Positions 59,044 through 64,000 of a DNA stretch of 64,000 nucleotides are shown piece after piece (positions within the stretch are counted from its first letter, which is position 1; the number at the start of each line of letters is the position of its first letter). The position numbers and the translations under genes were made by a program. The notes below the pieces were generated by a model that saw only the letters and a program-made list of their open reading frames with translations, did not search any database and was not told the origin of the DNA. The DNA is from Kingdonia uniflora (Eukaryota > Streptophyta > Magnoliopsida > Ranunculales > Circaeasteraceae), in contig JACGCM010002659.1 in NCBI GenBank assembly GCA_014058105.1, forward strand, positions 2,666,001-2,730,000, given 5' to 3'.

Positions 59044-60342
59044 GGGCCTGTTTGGGAATCCTCAAAACTAAAGCAGGCTAGTTCTAAACATGCTAGCCAA
59101 TTCTGAACCTATTTGAACTGGAACTGGTTTTAGATTTGGTGTTGTTTGGATAACATCTTGTTTTAAACTGGTTTATAAATGTACTGCGTTTGGTAATTGG
59201 TAACCATGTCTTCTCCCACACACCATCTCTCTATCTCTTAGTTGGAAAGTCTCAAACCCTAAAAAAGTAATAACCGGATCTCCAATGGCGATTTAACAGT
59301 AACATAAATTTACTGAAATTTGAGGGAAACATTACCCATGTGTTAAAACTTTGAGAAAGTTTTGGGTAAAATAAAAGACCATCAACGCAACAAATCCTTC
59401 GCTCTAACAAGACTACTACTTCCTCTCTCTCTCTATCTCTCTCATTTTCCCTCTCCCTCTCTTTGATTGATATCTTGCGTTCTACGCTTCGCCCTACTGC
59501 TGAACCAGCTTCCCAATCATGTCAGCTGCTTCTTGTAAAGTTGTGATGGTTACAGAGCTCTCTTCTTACACGTTGATTCCAAACTCTTCCTCTAGTCCCA
59601 TGACTATCTCAACCGTGTCAAGATAATCAACACCGAGGGCTGAAAACTTGGGCTCTGGGGTGAGCTCAGTTTCAACACGCAATGCTAATTGTTTCCTCAC
59701 AATCTCACAAACTTTCTCTACTGTCTAAGGTGTGGCCGAGCAAGAAACACGGAAGCGCGAGGACCTCAGAGTAAGGAATCCATTGCTTGACAAGCCAAAG
59801 GAGATTAGAAACCTCGAGGATCTTCCAGTTACCTGAGTACTCCCAATTGAAGGTTTCAATGATAACCCAAACGTGATTGAGGTAGCATTGAGAGACGCCA
59901 TTGAAGCTTGAGCGAAGAAAACAAAGAGAAACGAGAGAGAACATTATTAACAAGTAGGAAAAGAGATGATATCCCCATTTAAGCACCATTAATGGAGAGG
60001 AGAAAGGTAAGGAGAGGAATCCAGAAAAGGTAGATTAATGGAATGAGAGAGAAGGGTTGGCTGGGAGTAAAAAGGAAGAATTGTGTGTAGATCAAAATCA
60101 GTTTTGAGGAGAGAGGAGTTCAGAAAATATCTCCATGTTTTTAATTCACTCCTATACAGTTCTATTTTGAAATGACTTTGACTTGATTTAAGAAAGAACT
60201 AGTTTTTGACGTCTTTTCGGTCCAGCCACGGATGATATAAAACCGGAATAGTGGAGCCCACCATTTTGCCAAACAACATTTTCTCATGTAGTTCGAGTTC
60301 GAACTTGGACGAACCCGTTTTTTCTGCCTTCTAAACAGGCCC
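59044..60342. mobile_element. PIF/Harbinger-like non-autonomous element carrying an ACP retrocopy
   Basis: The ends are GGGCCTGTTTGGGAATCC and, inverted, GGGCCTGTTTAGAAGGCAG; the first ten bases are identical. TTA lies on both sides (59041-59043 and 60343-60345), the 3-bp target duplication of PIF/Harbinger. The element is 1299 bp without transposase. It contains a full-length intronless acyl carrier protein pseudogene on the minus strand. Confidence 0.65.
59494..59901 (-). pseudogene. Chloroplast acyl carrier protein retropseudogene
   Basis: The minus strand from ATG at 59901 to TAG at 59494-59496 is 136 codons, the usual length of plastid ACP precursors. The N-terminus MASLNATSITFGLSLKPSIG with many Ser/Arg and SCSATP is a transit peptide. 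The mature part has [45 protein letters not shown] and TTLQEAADMIGKLVQ. ACP carries growing acyl chains in plastid fatty acid synthesis on a phosphopantetheine attached to Ser in DSLD; here that Ser is Tyr (TAT). There are in-frame stops before TVEKV (TAG) and after FGINV (TAA). Plant ACP genes normally contain introns; this copy has none, so it passed through RNA. No poly(A) tail follows the stop. Confidence 0.85.
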
Positions 60343-60360
60343 TTAATGAAAGTAGGATTT

Positions 60361-60584
60361 TTTTTTCTCTAGGGGTGTCCGAGCCACAGGCCAGACCGTC
60401 AACACCCAAGACCCGACTAGATCCTCTAGGGCTCGTGCAATAGCCCGCAAACTACACGAAGTGGGCAAGCCGACACAAGGCCGACGGGCTCATACTAACC
60501 TTGAAGCACCAGTGATGAGAATCGAACCCTGCACCCCTCAGTTAGGTGTTACCCTATCTAGCCACAGGGGCTACAGGTAGTTGG
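60361..60584 (-). mobile_element. tRNA-derived SINE with 18-bp target duplication
   Basis: TTAATGAAAGTAGGATTT occurs at 60343-60360 and exactly again at 60585-60602. Between them, on the minus strand, are a tRNA-like A box (TGGCTAGATAGGG) and a B box (GGTTCGATTCTC), in the order and spacing of a polymerase III promoter. The A-tail on the minus strand is the T-run after 60360. The first three bases of the duplication are the TTA of the PIF-like element's target. Confidence 0.8.
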
Positions 60585-60670
60585 TTAATGAAAGTAGGAT
60601 TTGGTTTCTAAAAAAGGAGAAATACCAATACTGGGTGGGAAACGACCGACACATCAACTCTCTTAGAAAA

Positions 60671-61539
60671 AAATTGACCTGAATTTTAAATATCCGGGGT
60701 GCTCATGGAGGCCTTGCGATCTTATTGATTATTTGGTAAAGTCGCCCGAATCGTTGCCAAAATTTTCCAATTTCAAATCTTTCCACGCAAAGGATTATAC
60801 CCATGAAACGGGCGTACGATGTCGTCACCAATATCCATGTGTTTAAAACACATTTTTTTTTTTAATCTTTGGAACAACCAAAAAACTCGTGAGAACGAGC
60901 CACAAAATCCTCCAATTGGTATTTATAGAAACTGAGAATTGTGGAATGACCTCGGATATGGAAGTCGTCGTAAACTGGCTTTACATTCCAATCAAAAGAA
61001 GTTGCACTACACTCGTGTACCTCCGATTTTTCATCAAATGTCGGGGGTTGATTTTTGTCGTTCAAATTAATCGGGTCTTTGTACCTTTAAAGAGATGACC
61101 ACAAGTGATTTGAAGTTTTGCCTAGATTGGCAAAAAAGGGTTTTAAGTATGAGGACATCATATTCCCCTTTCCCCGAAGCCGTATCCAAAACGGTTGATG
61201 TTGTTTTCTTACCTTTACGGGAACCTATTACTTGTGGTGGAGGGGGTGTTGCTGTGTTAAACCCAACTCTACGAGAATCACTAGGAGTCCTGACATGATC
61301 CTCTCTCCCCCTTGACTGGTAACATTACTAAGTACTTCTAAGGTAATGCTCCAATCTTCATTGAATTTTGGTTGTATTTGCAACCAAAGTGGCTTTCAAG
61401 AGTTGAATGACTTTGTTTATCGTGGACGCTAAAACATTGGTTTTATCTCTGTTTCTAGGCTTCTTCATGGCTTTATTCCCCATTGTAATGAAATAATTTT
61501 ATTTTCAATCACCTGTATACTAATTTGATAGGTAGAAAG
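60671..61539. other. No gene seen
   Basis: Short overlapping frames on both strands (60862-61298) are not recognised. It is probably intron. Confidence 0.35.
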
Positions 61540-62510
61540 GACGGGGAAGCAAAGTCGTTTACAAATTCCAATCAATTAACTCAAAACGAACTACTTTTGT
61601 TAAGTCTCATAAACTTGCAACAAAGCTCTCTAATATTTTTCACTAACAACTCTAAAAAAGTAATAAACATAAGTCTCAATTTTTTTTGTAAAACGCTAGG
61701 GGCATTCAAATTAGAAACCCTAATTCTATCTAAATAGAAAAATATTTCTTTTGTTCATGCATGCAAAATAGAAATAAATTAAATTAAAAACTAGTGTAGC
61801 TGCACGCGGCGATGCGCGTGCGACTCCTCTTTCGTGCATATCCGAAACTGTGCAACTCCCCTCTTTGTGCATATTGTAATAAGAGGTTTGTATTAGGGGA
61901 AAAATAGATATAAAAATGTTCCTCATAAATCTCTTCCCTGTCCATAGCGAGTACCGGATCATTTACAGGTTTTGGACTCTTATTTAGTCATTGATTTATT
62001 GCTTATGGAACATTATTGGGCTTTGATCCAGATTTAATACTAATGGGATTGAATAGAGCAAAAGTAGGGTAGATTTGTGACCCAATTGGGCTCACTTTAT
62101 AAGCCAATTAGCCAACTTAGAATTGGAGGAGAAAGTCATGTATGAGACTTTTAATTCGCAGTTAAAGTGTTTTTAAAAAAGTAAGACACTTGGTACAGTA
62201 TAATCCATTCCTCCACATGTAATGGGACCCATAAAGCAAATTACACCTTTGACCCGAATCTCATCACTGTCATGAAAAAAGGTGCAAGTATTTTAGATAT
62301 TCTGGTCAGCTGTTGTGGACAATTTGGGAAGTAGAATGTTGTGGAAAAGTAACGGCTCAACCGAGCCGGCACTGTTGACTCACTCCGCCTCTTCTAAAGT
62401 AGTAAAATGAATATAATAAAATAACTCCTAATTAAAGTGTGTTTCAGTTTTTAAAAAGAGAGAGATACCCAACACAGAGGTGGGAAACGGCCTGACACAT
62501 CATGTACAAT
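61540..62510. repeat. Diverged duplication, copy 2
   Basis: Partner of 58690-60670; interrupted by Hel-3 between 61790 and about 62410, after which the shared block (ataataaaataactcctaat, then gaggtgggaaacgg) resumes. Confidence 0.6.
61791..62410 (-). mobile_element. Small non-autonomous Helitron Hel-3
   Basis: The 3' end on the minus strand is the hairpin GCACGCGCATCGCCGCGTGC (61821-61802), a 7-bp stem with a 6-base loop, then CTAG at 61794-61791 followed by T. The other end is placed near 62402-62410 because sequence shared with the 58.7-60.7-kb duplication resumes there; TC on the minus strand at 62410 is a candidate first dinucleotide. No coding. Confidence 0.55.
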
Positions 62511-64000
62511 CTCCTTATCTATGCTAGCGAGATAGACTGCCACTTTATTAATCTCTCTGAAGATTTATTTCACGTGGAACCCATCAAGGTCTCTGATAAT
62601 ATTTCTTCTTCTTGTCACCTCATGTTTCACCCTCCAAATTGGCTCCATTGAGCCCTGAATCATCAATATTGTAAGCTTTGAATCTATAATACTTTTTATG
62701 AGAATGTGGATCTATAGTACTATCTTCATTGTAAGCGATGTTCTCATCTGAAGTCTTGTATTAGGTTGTGTGTGGCGTTGGTTGCATCCACTATCCGCTA
62801 TAAACATTACCACCATTTCTCTAGCTGTCGGGGCCTAGTGTCATGCCATATCTGAAGATGCACTATCTGATCAGTATTCCTTCTATTAACCATGGGATTT
62901 AGTAACCATTGGCAGCTTCAGCCTTCAATGTGTTTCAATTTGTAACCTGCTGCTCTATTGCAAATCCAACAATTAATAACCCCACTATTGTGTCGAAGAT
63001 CTTTCTGTTAGTGAATTAGATTCTTTGGTAACTCGCACTGCAAGTTTATTTGTTTACAAGACTTGCTAAGCCTCAGACACAAATAAAATAGAAGCCACAT
63101 GCTTGTTTTTGGCCGATCGAGCATACGGTATACTCTATATCTCTTGCTTCTAATATGATTTATACTCTTGTACACTAATCCTCAATACCTCAAACCAGCA
63201 TCAAACTTGACTTGGGTGTTAGTTAAATCAAATATCCAATATGTCTTTATGGTTGGCTTGGTCATGATGAGATACTTCAGTTTTTTCCCTTGGAAAACCT
63301 TATTACTAAGATTGGAAATACTGTGCTCCATTTGGCTTGATGGAGACATTCATATGAAAAAAGTCGGAAGGAGTCATATTTTTGTAATTTCCTAGCTTCT
63401 TATTTCTCTGAACAAGGATTTTGATTGAAAGGCTCCAATAAACCAACTAACAGTTTTCGTACACTGAGACTTGATATTCCAATGTTATACTTGTCGATAA
63501 ACTGCATAGATATTGTACCTAGAAGCAGTGAAAACTGGTAAATTTTTTATTAAGTAAAGCATCTTGTGCTTTATCTTCAAACAGTGTATTCTTATTTTTT
63601 CCCCCTAGCAAGAAACCTGAGGAATTTGTTCATCCTCACAATCAAACATCAAACTGGTTTGTGACTGAAACAACATCTAACTAGAGTCCTCAATCATTAA
63701 TTCTGAAACTTGCTTTAGTATCTGATACTTGTGATAGCACAACAACGAAAAAGTGTTCAAATACTCAACTAGTATCAACTATCAAGTACTAGAACACAAG
63801 GCCTTGCGCAGAAATACTGTTTAGTATCTTCTATTAGGGTTGAATTTGGTGTACCTGTATCAAGTGGACACTGGAAACTCCAGAACATAACATAACACTT
63901 CATAGTTGAGAAAAGGGAAATAGGTTTAAGCAACATTGAGTACTTTGAAATCTGCTTGAAAATGTTGATTTTTTCACCCAAATACACACAAATCTTATTA
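62511..64000. other. No gene or exon seen to the end of the window
   Basis: I looked for the next exon of the TASH3-like gene (which should follow PGG) and did not find one, so intron 10 appears to extend past the window. Frames at 63168-63395 and 63775-63987 are not recognised. Confidence 0.4.

Larger units (their letters stand above)
58690..60670. repeat. Diverged duplication, copy 1 (partner 61540-62510)
   Basis: Shared blocks: acaaagctctctaatatttt, ggggcattcaaattagaaa-cctaattct, ttcatgcat-caaaata, and further right ata-cc-aaca-tgggtgggaaacg with gacacatca. In copy 1 the block is interrupted by the PIF-like element and the SINE; in copy 2 by Hel-3. All lies in what is probably intron 10 of the TASH3-like gene. 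Confidence 0.65.

Noticed and set aside
59705..59989. 94-codon minus-strand frame
   Set aside because: It is an out-of-frame reading of the acyl carrier protein pseudogene.

Overview
This is a stretch of a eudicot plant nuclear genome. The evidence is GT-AG introns in a plant-conserved gene, plant-type transposons of almost every class (Ty3/gypsy LTRs, Helitrons, hAT, PIF/Harbinger, an L1-type LINE, a tRNA-derived SINE), a retrocopy of a chloroplast acyl carrier protein, and high AT content. I cannot name the species.

Layout. 1-5.8 kb: decayed Tat-like gypsy gag with its LTR, a second solo LTR inside a 466-bp tandem repeat, and a hAT MITE with target-site duplications. 8.6-11.3 kb: another related LTR, a polypurine tract and three tandem-repeat arrays, read as the 3' end of a Tat/Ogre-type element on the minus strand. 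11.8-16.2 kb: three related RING-H2 genes or pseudogenes on the minus strand, with progressive loss of zinc ligands. 16.64-42.16 kb: a pair of nested Helitrons. Hel-1 is a formerly autonomous element with a broken Rep/helicase gene, and it carries a 2.3-kb gypsy solo LTR. Hel-2 (9.1 kb, no Rep/helicase found) is inserted 15 bp from the 5' terminus of Hel-1, and both junctions can be read to the base.

42.54-58.33 kb: the only clearly intact host gene, the first ten coding exons of a plus-strand gene that looks like TASH3 (TPLATE endocytic complex subunit, SH3-domain protein). About 337 codons are visible. The gene starts 383 bp from the end of Hel-1. Its introns are swollen by a degraded antisense LINE (intron 4), an RNase H fragment (intron 7) and a Tourist-like MITE (intron 8). 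58.3-64.0 kb is probably still intron 10. It holds a diverged duplication, a PIF/Harbinger-like element carrying an intronless acyl carrier protein pseudogene, a SINE with a perfect 18-bp target duplication, and a small third Helitron (Hel-3) whose approximate empty site is preserved in the other copy of the duplication.

The most unusual points are the nested Helitron junction, a duplicated minus-strand ORF inside Hel-2 encoding a peptide that matches the histone H3 tail (residues 4-16, Lys9 replaced by Ile), the shared loss of zinc ligands in the RING cluster, and the ACP retrocopy inside a DNA transposon with its phosphopantetheine serine changed to tyrosine. All boundaries and family calls were made by eye; no database search was run.
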